A stretch of 59,747 nt of DNA from Paludibacter sp. UBA5753 (GCA_002427615.1 DIFH01000149.1:7836-67582), one strand, 5' to 3'. Positions 1 to 10,273 are shown, counted from the stretch's first letter. Translations and numbers: made by a program. Notes: a model not told the origin generated them from the sequence alone.

Positions 1-74
1 CTAATTATTATCAAATTTATTAGGGTGCTGAATAGTTACAAATTGGTACATATTGCGGATAATCATTTATTTAA

Positions 75-1256
75 TCATCTTTCAGCCAACTCGAGCGCTG
101 CCATGATAAAGGGTCCAATCACCTTGGGGTCATCGTTGCGAACAGGTTCGCTGATATAGTACCGGAAAGAACCATCGCGGTAAGGGTTTCCTCCAAGACC
201 CGCAACACTGCAAGCGCGAGTGATAGAAATTGTACCATCGGCATTTTCCTGCGTACTGTACTTCACCATGCCTGCAAAGGCTTTTTCGGCTTTTTTCAAA
301 AACTTGTCCGGTAAATATCCCTTATGCACGCCTTTAGCCATTGCATACGAAAACATGGCTGTTCCGGTCGATTCAAGGTAGTTTCCCTGTCGCTTGGGCA
401 AGTTTGTTACCTGATACCACATTCCGGTTTTTCTATCCTGATATTTTATCAAAGAAACAGACAACCTGTTTAAAATACGAATCAACTCAGGACGATCTTT
501 ATGAGTAACAGGTAAATAATCAAGCACATCAACTATTGCCATCATGTACCAGCCTATGCTTCTGCTCCAGAAATTAGGCGATTGCCCTGTAATAGGATTT
601 GCCCACTTTTGTGTACGGCTTTCGTCCCATCCATGATAATTTAATCCTGTTTTCGGGTCTAAGGTATGTTTGTCGGTTACTATAAACTGCTTTACAACAT
701 CGTCAAAAATTTGCGGTTGGTCAAAAAAAGCGCCAAACCTGGCATAAAACGGTGAACCCATGTATAATCCATCCAACCAAACCTGGTGAGGATATATTTT
801 TTTGTGCCAGAAAGCGCCTTCCGAAACACGAGGTTGAGTCAATAATTGCTCACGTAATAATTTGATTGCCTCTAAGTATTTTTGATCCTTGGTATGGTTA
901 TACATTTCGAACAAAAAATTACCTCCATTGAGCCTGTCGATATTATAATCGCTCACTTTGTAAGTGAGTATCTCACCATTTTCATTGATAAAAAAATCGG
1001 CAAAGGCTTTTACATAATCGTAATAGCGTTTATCGTTTGTTTTGTCGTAGACTTGCATCATGGCTTTGGCAACCAGACCCTGCGTATAATCCCATTTGGG
1101 GGTTTTCACAAAATCAGCCATCCAAAGTTCCGGATTATGTTTCATTTCCGAATCTGCAATTTTTACCGCCCAGGCAGTATAATCAATTTTTTGTTTTGCC
1201 TGGATATTATTCATAACAAGCATTATAAACAAGAACAATGAAACTGTTTTTTTCAT
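75..1256 (-). CDS. Glycoside hydrolase family 105 (unsaturated rhamnogalacturonyl/glucuronyl hydrolase)
   Basis: Exported enzyme expected to remove the unsaturated uronic acid that polysaccharide lyases leave at the non-reducing end of pectin-type oligosaccharides, by vinyl-ether hydration (family knowledge). Seen: a signal peptide (residues 1-20, ending NIQA), an alpha/alpha-barrel-like helical pattern, and GH105 landmarks including NIDRLNGG with Asp107, VWLDGLYMGSPF with Asp162, and NFWSRSIGWY. The two aspartates probably correspond to the catalytic pair of YteR. Length of 393 residues fits the family with a signal peptide. It faces left, away from the acyltransferase at 1590, and no SusC/SusD genes are visible, so any utilisation locus would lie outside the window. 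Family call firm, exact substrate unknown. Confidence 0.9.
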   Translation of the reverse strand: MKKTVSLFLFIMLVMNNIQAKQKIDYTAWAVKIADSEMKHNPELWMADFVKTPKWDYTQGLVAKAMMQVYDKTNDKRYYDYVKAFADFFINENGEILTYKVSDYNIDRLNGGNFLFEMYNHTKDQKYLEAIKLLREQLLTQPRVSEGAFWHKKIYPHQVWLDGLYMGSPFYARFGAFFDQPQIFDDVVKQFIVTDKHTLDPKTGLNYHGWDESRTQKWANPITGQSPNFWSRSIGWYMMAIVDVLDYLPVTHKDRPELIRILNRLSVSLIKYQDRKTGMWYQVTNLPKRQGNYLESTGTAMFSYAMAKGVHKGYLPDKFLKKAEKAFAGMVKYSTQENADGTISITRACSVAGLGGNPYRDGSFRYYISEPVRNDDPKVIGPFIMAALELAER

Positions 1257-1589
1257 AACAAATCGGATTTTATTTATATATTGAAATACAAAGGTCGTAT
1301 ATTTTTTTTAAATCGGATGGGTATAAATTGTTTTAAAAAGTAAAAAATTGATAATGGAATAAAAAATTAATCGGATATATTTAACATATAATCCAATATT
1401 CTAATGCCTCTACAATAATTATTACACAATTGAAAGTTAAGTGAGCAATTTTATGAGAATTTGAATATTTTGTGGTATAAAAAGCAAAAAGACACAAGAA
1501 TTTAATACAGAAGAATATCCTGTTTCATCAAAAAAAACATTACTTTTGCGTTTGGATTCTAAAAAGATAAAACATTCTCTTAACAAATA
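1257..1589. promoter_or_regulatory. Divergent AT-rich intergenic region with promoter boxes
   Basis: This 333-bp gap separates two divergent genes. On the plus strand TACTTTTG at 1541-1548 matches the Bacteroidetes -7 box TAnnTTTG and should drive the acyltransferase at 1590; a clear -33 TTTG is not visible. On the minus strand GACCTTTG (1290-1297) is a one-mismatch -7 box for the GH105 gene. I see no gene or strong hairpin in the rest. Confidence 0.45.
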
Positions 1590-2657
1590 ATGAAGCAAAT
1601 CATTGCCCCGATTGACCGAAAATTAATAAAGCAAGAGCTTACAAAAGAAAGGTTTTTACGGCCAACTAACAAAGCACACAATGAGATTTACATCGTAAAT
1701 GCTCACAATTCACCCAATACAATGCTTGAAATTGGCCGGTTACGTGAATTAGCCTTTCGTTCGGGCGGTGGCGGTACCGGTGAGGAAATTGATACCGACA
1801 TGTACGATTACATGGAGAAACCATATCAACAACTTATCGTGTGGGATCCTCAGGAAGAAGAAATTATTGGCGGTTACAGATATTTACCCGGTTACGATGT
1901 AAAGTTGGATGAAACAGGTCAACCCAAATTTGTAATGTCGCATTTATTCCGATTCAGCAAAAAATTCATTTCCGATTTTATGCCTTATACCATTGAATTG
2001 GGTCGCGCATTTGTACAACCCGACTACCAGACTTCAAAAATGGGTACCAAAAGTCTGTTTGCTTTGGATAATTTATGGGATGGGCTTGGCGCATTAATAC
2101 ATTCAATCAAAAACGCCCGGTATTTTATCGGCAAGGTTACTATTTACAATAACTATCCCCAGACAGCCCGTGAACTGATTTATGAGTATATGTTCCGTTA
2201 TTTCCCCGATCGTGATAAATTAATTGTACCCAAAAACCCTATTGAAGTCAGTAAAAACAGTAAGATGCTTGCTCAGGAAATTTTTGGAACTAAAGATTCG
2301 GCTGATGATTTTAAGGCGCTTCAAAAGGCTATAAGAAAGGAAGGCGAAACTATTCCGCCCATGTTCAATGCCTATATCGGGTTAACCGGAACAATGCGCA
2401 TGTTTGGCAGCATTATCGATCATGATTTCGGTTCGGTGTACGAAACCGGTATCATGGTTACTATGGCTGACCTGCTCGAGACAAAACGAAAAAGATACGT
2501 CGATCCCTATATCGAATACCTGAAAATCGTTCTTGAAGAACATAAAAAAAACAAGAAGCTTGCAAAAGAAGCCAAACTACTCGAAAAGCAACAGAAAAAG
2601 GATGAAAAAACAAAACGCCAAAACGCCAAAAATGAAAGGAAACGAAACGAAATATAG
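1590..2657 (+). CDS. GNAT-like N-acyltransferase of the hemolysin/OlsB type
   Basis: The protein (355 residues) resembles the acyl-ACP-dependent N-acyltransferases (hemolysin-like, OlsB/GlsB group) that make amino-acid lipids such as ornithine or glycine lipids (family knowledge). Visible features are LGRLRELAFR-type and GGGGTGEEIDTDMYD segments early on, the strand IIGGYRYLPGYDV, IELGRAFVQPDYQ, which is the typical acyl-acceptor region, and YFIGKVTIYNNYP. The last 50 residues are almost entirely Lys/Glu/Asn and probably a charged, disordered tail. No PlsC-like partner gene (GlsA/OlsA) is adjacent, so the lipid product cannot be deduced here. A terminator follows directly. Confidence 0.65.
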   Translation: MKQIIAPIDRKLIKQELTKERFLRPTNKAHNEIYIVNAHNSPNTMLEIGRLRELAFRSGGGGTGEEIDTDMYDYMEKPYQQLIVWDPQEEEIIGGYRYLPGYDVKLDETGQPKFVMSHLFRFSKKFISDFMPYTIELGRAFVQPDYQTSKMGTKSLFALDNLWDGLGALIHSIKNARYFIGKVTIYNNYPQTARELIYEYMFRYFPDRDKLIVPKNPIEVSKNSKMLAQEIFGTKDSADDFKALQKAIRKEGETIPPMFNAYIGLTGTMRMFGSIIDHDFGSVYETGIMVTMADLLETKRKRYVDPYIEYLKIVLEEHKKNKKLAKEAKLLEKQQKKDEKTKRQNAKNERKRNEI

Positions 2658-2663
2658 TGCAAT

Positions 2664-2695
2664 AAAAAAACGTGGCTAATGCCACGTTTTTTTTT
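2664..2695. terminator. Bidirectional rho-independent terminator
   Basis: ACGTGGC-TAAT-GCCACGT flanked by seven A on the left and nine T on the right. It lies between the convergent ends of the acyltransferase (1590-2657) and yebC (2699-3412), so it can terminate both. Confidence 0.9.
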
Positions 2696-2698
2696 GCA

Positions 2699-3412
2699 CT
2701 ATTCAATCATATTATGAAAGACATTCTGAACATCTTCATCTTCTTCTATTTTCTCAATTAACTTCAGGACCTGAGCTTTTTGTTCTTCGTTCAGTTCTTT
2801 CATATCATTCGGAATACGTTCAAATTCCGCGCTGAAAATTTCAAAATCATTTTCTTCGAGGTATTTCTGTATCGATGAATAAGACTGGAACTCACCATAC
2901 AAAATAATTGTACCCTCATCCTCTACCAATTCATCCACTCCGAAATCGATTAATTCCAATTCCATATCTTCGATCGAAACATCGGCTTTGGGAGCAACTT
3001 TAAAGACACATTTATGATCGAAAAGGAACTGAAGCGAACCGGTTGTGCCCAAAGAACCATTATAACGATTAAAATAGCTACGAATATTCGCCACAGTGCG
3101 GGTCGGATTATCTGTTGCCGTTTCGACCACTATGGCTATCCCGTTCGGACCATAACCTTCGTAAACCATTTCCTTGTAATCCGCCTCATCTTTCGAAGTG
3201 GCTTTCTTTATGGCGCGTTCAACATTTTCTTTAGGCATGTTCTCCTTTTTCGATTGTTGAATCAACACCCTTAAACGCGGGTTTGTATCAGGATCGGGAC
3301 CACCTTCACGTGCAGCAATAGTAATTTGTTTGCCTAATTTTGTGAAAACACGAGCCATATTGCCCCAACGTTTTAACTTTGTCGCTTTTCTATACTCAAA
3401 CGCTCTTCCCAT
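2699..3412 (-). CDS. YebC/PmpR/TACO1 family protein
   Basis: YebC-family protein (237 residues), a cytoplasmic factor annotated as transcriptional regulator and more recently implicated in translation (family knowledge). Seen: the N-terminal motif FTKLGKQITIAAREGGPDPDTNPRL, then NMPKENVERAIKKAT and the nucleotide-binding-like stretch YEGYGPNGIAIVVETATDN, followed by the FNRYNGSLGTTGSLQFLF segment; all are hallmark positions. The start at MGRAFEYRKATKLKRWG matches the usual N-terminus, with basic residues before the first domain. Single-gene unit between a shared terminator and its own 180-bp upstream gap. Confidence 0.93.
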   Translation of the reverse strand: MGRAFEYRKATKLKRWGNMARVFTKLGKQITIAAREGGPDPDTNPRLRVLIQQSKKENMPKENVERAIKKATSKDEADYKEMVYEGYGPNGIAIVVETATDNPTRTVANIRSYFNRYNGSLGTTGSLQFLFDHKCVFKVAPKADVSIEDMELELIDFGVDELVEDEGTIILYGEFQSYSSIQKYLEENDFEIFSAEFERIPNDMKELNEEQKAQVLKLIEKIEEDEDVQNVFHNMIE

Positions 3413-3547
3413 GATTATATAAATTTCTGTTTAATAATTAACAAACATATTTGTTAAAAATATATGTTGTTATGTCTGATTTCGTTTCGGTGCGCAAAAG
3501 TATTAAAATACAAGCAAAAAACCATCATTTTTCGATATTATTTTACA

Positions 3548-3580
3548 ATAAAAAGGGAGTTGATTGCTCAACTCCCTTTA
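3548..3580 (-). terminator. Terminator of the OmpA-family gene
   Basis: Perfect 12-bp stem (AAAGGGAGTTGA, 3552-3563, and its complement 3568-3579) with a 4-nt loop. Read on the minus strand it ends in TTTTTATTG, and it sits just downstream of the stop of the gene at 3599-6115. Confidence 0.85.
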
Positions 3581-3598
3581 TTATTGACAAGAAACCTT

Positions 3599-6115
3599 CT
3601 ATTCATATTTTGTTTCTTCAAACGTTACAACAAACTCAACGCGACGATTTTTAGCTCTTCCCTGAGCTGTTTTGTTACTTGCAACCGGTTTGGTATCGCC
3701 GAAGCCTTTGGCAGTAATGCGTTTTTCGTCTACCCCTTTCAATATCAAATAATTTCGAACTGAATATGCACGTTTTTCCGACAATCGCTGGTTCATCTCC
3801 GCCTTCCCGACATTATCGGTATGACCTTGCACTTCAATTAAATAAGTTGGATTTGCAATTAAAGTTTGTGCAATTTGATCCAAAATGGTAAATGAAGTTT
3901 TCTTGATTACATCCTTGCCGGATTCAAACTGAATCCCCTGCAAAGCTTTTTGGAATAAGATTCTGATTTCTTTTTGTAACTCAGGACAGCCATGATTTGA
4001 GGCGACTCCGGCAATTTTAGGACAATAGTCTAAATAGTCGAATACTCCATCGCCATCCGTATCGCGCGGACAACCGTTCTCGTCAACCATCCCGAGCGCT
4101 TCAACCGGTGTGTTTGCACATTTATCCATGTAATCAGCTACTCCATCGTTATCGGTATCCAACGGACATCCGTTTTTATCAACAAACGCACGGTATTCGG
4201 CAGGCGTATTGTTGCACAAGTCAAGATAATCTACAACGCCATCACCGTCAGTATCGAGCGGACATCCATTGGCATCCACCATTCCTTTTGCTGCAGCAGG
4301 CGTATCGGCGCATAAATCAAGATAATCAGCCACGCCATCGCCATCGGTATCTACGGGACATCCATTGGCATCAACAATTACACTTTCGGGAGTTGACGGA
4401 CATTTATCGGCATAATCGAAAACGCCATCCTTGTCATTATCTACCGGGCATCCTTTTTCATCCACAAAACCTTTTGCAACTGCCGGAGAATCAGCACACT
4501 GATCCAGATAATCGGCTATGCCATCCTGATCTGAATCGAGCGGACAACCATTGGCATCAACTTTTCCAATTGATTCGGCAGGTGTATCAGGACATTTATC
4601 CAAATAATCGGGCACGCCATCAGCGTCCGAATCAATCGGACAACCTTTTTTATCTACTTTTACTCCTATTGGCGTATCAGGACATAAGTCTTTTCGGTCC
4701 GACACTCTATCCTTGTCCGAATCTTTTCCCTTTCCCAAACCTATACTTCCACCAAAAGCAATATTTAAATTGGCATCTTCGATAGGAATGTACTGTTTGT
4801 TAACTTTAGGAACAAGATAATCGGCTGCGATAAACAAATTAATCCAGCTTGGCGACAGGTTTAATCCTACACCATATCGGTTGAAGTTCTCGTTCGTAAC
4901 CTCAGCAGTTCCCGATAATGTGAACCAGGACAGCGGCTTTAATGTAATCGAAGCTACTACATCATTTCTGACTTGTGAAGTATATTTCGAGTTGCGATAA
5001 AGTACGCCTACCAAAATATCATGATTTTCGTTATTGAAAATACTGTATTCGGCCGAAACATTTATATTGTATGGTATCTTATCGACGAAATCATCAACAG
5101 TTGTCGTTTCTCTGAACTTGATAAGTTTCTTTGCATCTTCCTCTAATTGATCCAACTGATCCGAAATACTATCGCTGTTTACTTCACTGAAACCGGCGAA
5201 TGTAAAGTTACTGGCTGCAGTTCCTGACTGTGTAGAACTGGCGTTCCATTTTATGTAACCCAAATCATTTACTCCAGCGGCTAAAGTTAATTTTGAAATC
5301 GGCTTATACGTTACGCCCAAATCGGCTGCCAGTCCAAAACCGGCGGGTTTAAAAGTCGAAGCAGAAATAGTTGGCTGAGTGAAATCATAATAATTATCGG
5401 CATCTTTTTCAAAGGTCAGTAGGTTCGACATAACCTGCGATTGACCGGTTGCCTGAACTTTAAATTCATCCTGATCCAGGTTAACATCGAATTGACTATA
5501 ATTTATTCTTTCCGAAGATAAACCAAATAACAGCTTTGCATTCAACCCAACCCTGATTTTAGAATTGATATCCCTTGAATATCCTAACGAAGCCTGCGCA
5601 TAATTTGTTTGTTCAACTTCCAGTCCTTTCAGATCAAAATAGTTTACCGAACCCGTCATGCCTATTTTTATAAGTCTGAAAAGATCTTTGGGTAGATTCA
5701 TATTAAGTTTTTCTCTTAAAGCAAGATCAAATGACCAGAAACTGCTTTTTGACTTATAAAAACCTAACGAAAATAAACTTAAATTTAATCCCTGATTGAT
5801 ATAAGTGGTTGGATCCAACTTGTTTAAAAATGTATTGGCATCTACATTTTTATTTAAAAACAATATGGGTTTGGTATTGTTAATATCAGTTGATTCATAA
5901 AGAAATGTAGATAGGCCTGAATTAGAATTTATACTTATTTCAACTCCACCTAATACTGGCAATGTAAAATAACCGTATTCCGGTGCAAACGCAGCATTCA
6001 AGGTATGGCGCTGACTCCATTCATTGAGGAAATAGAGTGAACGTACGTTCTCCTGAGCATATATATTAATCAGCGAAACTAATAGTATAGTTACCGAGAA
6101 AATTACTCTTTTCAT
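3599..6115 (-). CDS. OmpA-family outer membrane protein with TSP type-3 repeats
   Basis: Large outer-membrane protein (838 residues). Signal peptide MKRVIFSVTILLVSLINIYA, then about 440 residues rich in aromatic-ended beta strands (probable beta-barrel, DUF5723-like), then eight thrombospondin type-3 calcium repeats (units of the form D-x-D-G-V-x-D-Y-x-D-x-C-P, residues about 470-720), and a C-terminal OmpA domain with the peptidoglycan-binding signature EVQGHTDNVG, LSEKRAYSVRNYL and GRAKNRRVEF. It therefore should tie the outer membrane to peptidoglycan. The 966-residue lipoprotein gene ends 50 bp upstream on the same strand, suggesting a two-gene operon closed by the terminator at 3548. The DNA of the repeats is itself repetitive and could recombine. 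Confidence 0.9.
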   Translation of the reverse strand: MKRVIFSVTILLVSLINIYAQENVRSLYFLNEWSQRHTLNAAFAPEYGYFTLPVLGGVEISINSNSGLSTFLYESTDINNTKPILFLNKNVDANTFLNKLDPTTYINQGLNLSLFSLGFYKSKSSFWSFDLALREKLNMNLPKDLFRLIKIGMTGSVNYFDLKGLEVEQTNYAQASLGYSRDINSKIRVGLNAKLLFGLSSERINYSQFDVNLDQDEFKVQATGQSQVMSNLLTFEKDADNYYDFTQPTISASTFKPAGFGLAADLGVTYKPISKLTLAAGVNDLGYIKWNASSTQSGTAASNFTFAGFSEVNSDSISDQLDQLEEDAKKLIKFRETTTVDDFVDKIPYNINVSAEYSIFNNENHDILVGVLYRNSKYTSQVRNDVVASITLKPLSWFTLSGTAEVTNENFNRYGVGLNLSPSWINLFIAADYLVPKVNKQYIPIEDANLNIAFGGSIGLGKGKDSDKDRVSDRKDLCPDTPIGVKVDKKGCPIDSDADGVPDYLDKCPDTPAESIGKVDANGCPLDSDQDGIADYLDQCADSPAVAKGFVDEKGCPVDNDKDGVFDYADKCPSTPESVIVDANGCPVDTDGDGVADYLDLCADTPAAAKGMVDANGCPLDTDGDGVVDYLDLCNNTPAEYRAFVDKNGCPLDTDNDGVADYMDKCANTPVEALGMVDENGCPRDTDGDGVFDYLDYCPKIAGVASNHGCPELQKEIRILFQKALQGIQFESGKDVIKKTSFTILDQIAQTLIANPTYLIEVQGHTDNVGKAEMNQRLSEKRAYSVRNYLILKGVDEKRITAKGFGDTKPVASNKTAQGRAKNRRVEFVVTFEETKYE

Positions 6116-6164
6116 AAATCTTTAAATTTATATAGTTCGTATTTTAATGTATAATATTTTAGTT

Positions 6165-9065
6165 TTATTTTCCCGGATCAACAGTGATTCCACCCGGAAT
6201 TTTAACCCTTAATTCAATTTCAACCGTTTGATCCGATTTTAAAGGTATTCCGGCAACTGTACTGTTTTTGCTGGCATTGACTGTAAAATCAAAAGCGTTT
6301 AACCTGTCAAGCGCACCTGTTTCAGTTTCTTTGATTCCCAAAGTGATAATACTGGTTTGAGCGCTTCCATCAATATTACAAGACTTTATAATTTGGTCTT
6401 CGGTATTTAAAGCGATGCCCGAAATAACATTATTTGATTCATCCAGCGGAAACATTGTTAGCGTTAAATCCATGGGTATTTCATTTTTAACTATTGCAAC
6501 TATATTAATTTCGTTTACATATTCAACGTAATCCTCTAAATCTTTTTTTAAATCAGAAATTGTATCACGATATTGTATTCTGAACTCTTCGCCAAAATCC
6601 AAGGGTACATTTACGGAATATTTCACATTTAATGCATTTTTAGCTGAATATAAATCTACTTTATGCCTTGTTCCGGTAATTACAGCCGTTGCCTTAATTT
6701 CTATTTCATCCGGAATGGTTTTAAGCAAATTAGATAATTCGGGTATAATAACCGGCGTAAATCCTGCTGTAACACCTTCATTTGTTTTAGCCAGCCAAAA
6801 TTTACTCCAGGTGTAAGCGCCTAAATTCGTAGCCGCAGCAACCGATATGGTGGTTGATATTGAGGCGTTCGGAATAGCGACTCCTTTACGCTTTGGAATT
6901 AAGTTCAAATTCAAGCTTATAGGAATTCCCATTGTATTACCGATTTCGAGCGTAATAACAGGGTTTTGTATATCCAGGTTATTGTCGCCGTTTTTCAACA
7001 TCTCAGGCATATCTAATTCGATGCTTTCGCTTATCGGATCTATGGCAGTGGAAACCTGTCCTTCAATTACGGAAATCGGCATTGATCCGATTGTAATTTT
7101 AGGGTTAATAGTAACCGTAGAAAGTTCGTTGGAATTTATTGATGAACTTTTAATATAAGCTCCTCCTTTCAGATTCACAGTTTCATTCAACACAAAATAT
7201 CCGTTTGTTAACGCAATTCCATTCGAACCGAAATCAAACGATTCTAAAGTAAGTATCTTTGTAAATCCCTCACTAACTTCAAATCCACGGTTTAAAATCA
7301 CTTCGTTATTCATATTTACATCGCCCGTTTTAAACTTCATGGCAGCAGGCAATTTTATAGTATAGTTCTGGAAGAATATCGAATCGATAGAAGATGGCAG
7401 GTTCTTTACATCAATCTTCAGCGTAATTTGCACAGGAGTTTTTAAACCAATGGTATATATTTTTTCTACATCGGTCGAAACTAATTCATTTATATTAATA
7501 TCAGCGTCCTGACTTGGAATGTCGATTTGAATTCTATTGGTGGTTATGTTTGCATCGCTGACAGTTAAATCACTTGTCGAAGCACGAACATTCAGGTTTT
7601 TTGTTCCTAAAGATTGGGTTGTACTTAGTTTAGTAGTCGAACCTCCAACCGTTAAGTTATTCATGCTGTAATTGATAGCATCGTTGATTGTGATTGACTG
7701 ATCTACAACTTTTTTATTGAGTTTGACGCCCGCGATTCCGATATTTTTTGTTTGAAATAGTTCGGAATAAGGAATTGTAAGCACATTGGTGGTTGTATTT
7801 AAACCGGCAAATGGTTTGAACATAAACACATTCGGTAAATTAACGGTGCAGGTTCCATCGGTAAAACTAAAAGGCGAGATTCCCGGATCATCTATTTTTA
7901 ATTGTAAGGCGGCTCCGTCTTCAAAATTTAAAGAACTGATTTCATCTACCTCTAAAGGCAAATTATTTACCACTTCATTAATAGCGCTATTTCCGGTGGA
8001 AGGACTTAAAACGATTGGATTTGTAACCATATCCAAATCATCCAAAAGCGGTGTTGCCGATATATTCAATTGAATGCCAACTGTTTTCCCTACAACACTT
8101 GAATTTTCATCCGCCTGTCCAATTAAATTATATTTTACACTGTAGGGTACGGTGGCATTGTAGTTTAGACTTCCGTTTTGTGGTACGTTTGACATATCAA
8201 GGCTCTCAACCACAAAAGAGTAAGTGAAAATATCTGAAGATCCTTCCAGTGGCGAATCTTCAATAATAAATGAACTTCCCTCAATGCTGGTACCGGTACC
8301 AACATTATTTGTCAGTTTAAAAGTAGATGGATAATCAATCCTGAAACTTTTAATGGTATCTTTATGAGAAGTAAAACCCACCGCATTAATTTCCGATTTA
8401 TCAAAAGTTACTGTTACTTTACTGCTTTTAAAATAGATTTTATTTATTTTCTTTAAAACATTATCGAAAGTAAAATTAATATCCTGGCTCACAGAACTAT
8501 TCCATTCAGCTTCATAGGGTCCAAAAGTGATTTCGGCAGATTTTGATCTCATCGACGAATTGGATATGTTCAAGCCTTTAATACCTGCAGGCGCCGTAAT
8601 AACTATACTTATATTCTTTGAGGAATTTACGCCCGGCAAATCCAGATTATCGGTATTGGCTACCGGAACATTAATTGTCGAATTTAAATTAACAGGATCA
8701 AATTGAATCACGGGAAATATTATATCCGCAACGTTGGTGTTTATTCCAGGGATTGTGATGGGCGATACTGAAACATTAACCGGATTGATTGCGCTTATTT
8801 CAACATCAATTGAATCGTTTACCCGAAGTGAATAAGTTCCGTTCTCTGATTTTTTTATAATATCAACACCCAAACTGTCAATCATATCGCCCAAAATAAT
8901 TGGTTTGGTTTTACCTATAGGAACCGATAAGGAATCGCCACCTATTGTCATTTCAGTATTTACCCCATCTGATGTATCATATTCATCCGACACGCAATTT
9001 GTCAGAAATAATGCGAATGATAAGAGTAGAATTTGAAAAATTCTCGTTTTTATGAGTTCATTCAT
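6165..9065 (-). CDS. Large lipoprotein of beta-rich repeated architecture, function unknown
   Basis: I do not recognise a named family. The N-terminus is a lipoprotein signal: hydrophobic segment then FLTNC with Cys24, followed by acidic SDEYD, a pattern compatible with surface export in Bacteroidetes. The 966-residue body is rich in Ser, Thr, Asn and Ile, with repeated blocks such as 'ITIPGINTNVADI', 'VNNLPLEVDEISSLNFEDGA' and 'NLPSSIDSIFFQNYTIKLP' that look like beta-strand repeats of an extended adhesin-like or scaffold protein. It lacks cysteines beyond the lipobox except for a few near the C-terminus. Immediately upstream of the OmpA gene (50 bp), so a shared role at the outer membrane is a reasonable inference only. 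Confidence 0.6.
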   Translation of the reverse strand: MNELIKTRIFQILLLSFALFLTNCVSDEYDTSDGVNTEMTIGGDSLSVPIGKTKPIILGDMIDSLGVDIIKKSENGTYSLRVNDSIDVEISAINPVNVSVSPITIPGINTNVADIIFPVIQFDPVNLNSTINVPVANTDNLDLPGVNSSKNISIVITAPAGIKGLNISNSSMRSKSAEITFGPYEAEWNSSVSQDINFTFDNVLKKINKIYFKSSKVTVTFDKSEINAVGFTSHKDTIKSFRIDYPSTFKLTNNVGTGTSIEGSSFIIEDSPLEGSSDIFTYSFVVESLDMSNVPQNGSLNYNATVPYSVKYNLIGQADENSSVVGKTVGIQLNISATPLLDDLDMVTNPIVLSPSTGNSAINEVVNNLPLEVDEISSLNFEDGAALQLKIDDPGISPFSFTDGTCTVNLPNVFMFKPFAGLNTTTNVLTIPYSELFQTKNIGIAGVKLNKKVVDQSITINDAINYSMNNLTVGGSTTKLSTTQSLGTKNLNVRASTSDLTVSDANITTNRIQIDIPSQDADININELVSTDVEKIYTIGLKTPVQITLKIDVKNLPSSIDSIFFQNYTIKLPAAMKFKTGDVNMNNEVILNRGFEVSEGFTKILTLESFDFGSNGIALTNGYFVLNETVNLKGGAYIKSSSINSNELSTVTINPKITIGSMPISVIEGQVSTAIDPISESIELDMPEMLKNGDNNLDIQNPVITLEIGNTMGIPISLNLNLIPKRKGVAIPNASISTTISVAAATNLGAYTWSKFWLAKTNEGVTAGFTPVIIPELSNLLKTIPDEIEIKATAVITGTRHKVDLYSAKNALNVKYSVNVPLDFGEEFRIQYRDTISDLKKDLEDYVEYVNEINIVAIVKNEIPMDLTLTMFPLDESNNVISGIALNTEDQIIKSCNIDGSAQTSIITLGIKETETGALDRLNAFDFTVNASKNSTVAGIPLKSDQTVEIELRVKIPGGITVDPGK

Positions 9066-9499
9066 AACAATAAATTTTAATAGATTAAACTAATATTATA
9101 AAAAATAAAAAAATAAATCAATTGCGTTAATTATAATTTTTGATTAATAATTATATAATGCAACATGACAGATATTTGTTCATTTCAATGTATGAAAAAT
9201 ATATGAAATTAGCGCCAATCACAAATCAATTTTATACAATTATTTAATTAAAGTCTTTGAAAATCAATTAAAGAACGTAAATTGTATTTTAAGTATAATT
9301 AACATTGATCGGTTATGAAAATTCATAAACAAGTCGGAGTCCATTGGTTTTCAGCAACGTACAGACGCTCATCTAACTACATAGTGTTTGCAAGAAAACG
9401 TACATTTATAAGTTGTACTCGCAGCAAAAAACTACTCATCCGACTTGGCGGGACTTCGTGTTTTCGCAGCTTCGTGTGCCTTGACCTTGACGTTTTCTA
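9066..9499. other. Intergenic region, no supported gene
   Basis: The first 200 bp are strongly AT-rich and should hold the promoter of the lipoprotein operon. From about 9330 the base composition changes and the DNA reads like the worn end of a mobile element (see the integrase remnant next to it). A 61-codon plus-strand reading frame at 9315-9500 has no family features and is not called. Confidence 0.5.
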
Positions 9500-10127
9500 A
9501 TCAAACACCGAGTTTTCTTTCTGACACTATCTATGCAAATCCGGATGATCTTGCCAAAGTTTTTGATATACTTTGAAGTTGTATGCTGACAACAGTTGCA
9601 AACCGTCTTCAGGTAGAATTCGTAACTCGTTATAAATGCATGATCGATCTTACTGATATCTATATCAGAAATCTTGTATTTCCATTTTAAAAAGTTGGCA
9701 GTGTGCTTTAAAGAGGTTTCGTAACGGACATGAGTTGCCGGTGCATACTCTTTTCAATTAAGGCTTTGATTTCATTATTATGCTGTTGAAAAATTCCAAC
9801 AAGCATGTGGCTTCGCTTTTCAATTCCCAAAATTTTGTTTCGCATGTTTTCTACATTTACCGGTTCATCTTCCCAAATTAGTTGCTGCTGGTAATCATAA
9901 ACTTTAGCTTTTAGAGTATCCAAATAAGAATTGATAGCTCTTGTCTCTGCACTAGTCCCTTTCATACAGCTGCCTTCTATGTACCATTTTTCAGGAACTG
10001 TAAAACGTTTGGTGCTCAATTCGATTCTTTCACCATCAACAATAACTCTGATGTAAATAGAAACTAAACCATCGGTTGTTGTTTTTGCTCTCTTTGCGTA
10101 AAAGAGAATGGAAAGTTTTGCATTCAT
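9500..10127 (-). pseudogene. Frameshifted, truncated tyrosine recombinase remnant
   Basis: The N-terminal 130 residues (MNAKLSILFYAKRAKTTTDG, later LSTKRFTVPEKWY) are the arm-binding domain of Bacteroidetes conjugative-element/phage integrases. The frame then stops at 9708, but shifting frame there restores YETSLKHTANFLKWKY...ITSYEFYLKTVCNCCQHTT and SKYIKNFGKIIRICID, the normal SAM-like core-binding domain, down to about 9520. The catalytic C-terminal domain is absent. So this is a dead integrase with at least one frameshift and a 3' deletion. It lies just outside the left prophage boundary, which suggests an older element once used the same tRNA-Ser site. Confidence 0.85.
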
Positions 10128-10223
10128 TGTGGTAACCTTTAGAATTGTTCAAAAATACTTGTTCTTTGTTTAGTACACAAGATGTTCAATCTTTGAACTG
10201 CTTGATTACAAGTGAGTTTGATG

Positions 10224-10273
10224 CAAATTCGGTTACCCGGGGCTCTTTAGATTCTTTGGGTACCCGAATTGGA
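10224..10273. repeat. Imperfect inverted repeat
   Basis: AATTCGGTTACCC and its complement (GGGTACCCGAATT) with one mismatch flank about 22 bp. It lies between the dead integrase and attL; role unknown, possibly the end of an older element or an operator. Confidence 0.5.

Noticed and set aside
4108..4785. 225-codon plus-strand frame opposite the TSP3 repeats
   Set aside because: Composition is His/Arg/Tyr/Pro-rich and periodic, a shadow of the repetitive calcium-binding coding DNA.
9315..9500. 61-codon plus-strand frame
   Set aside because: Lies in decayed mobile-element DNA and has no family features.
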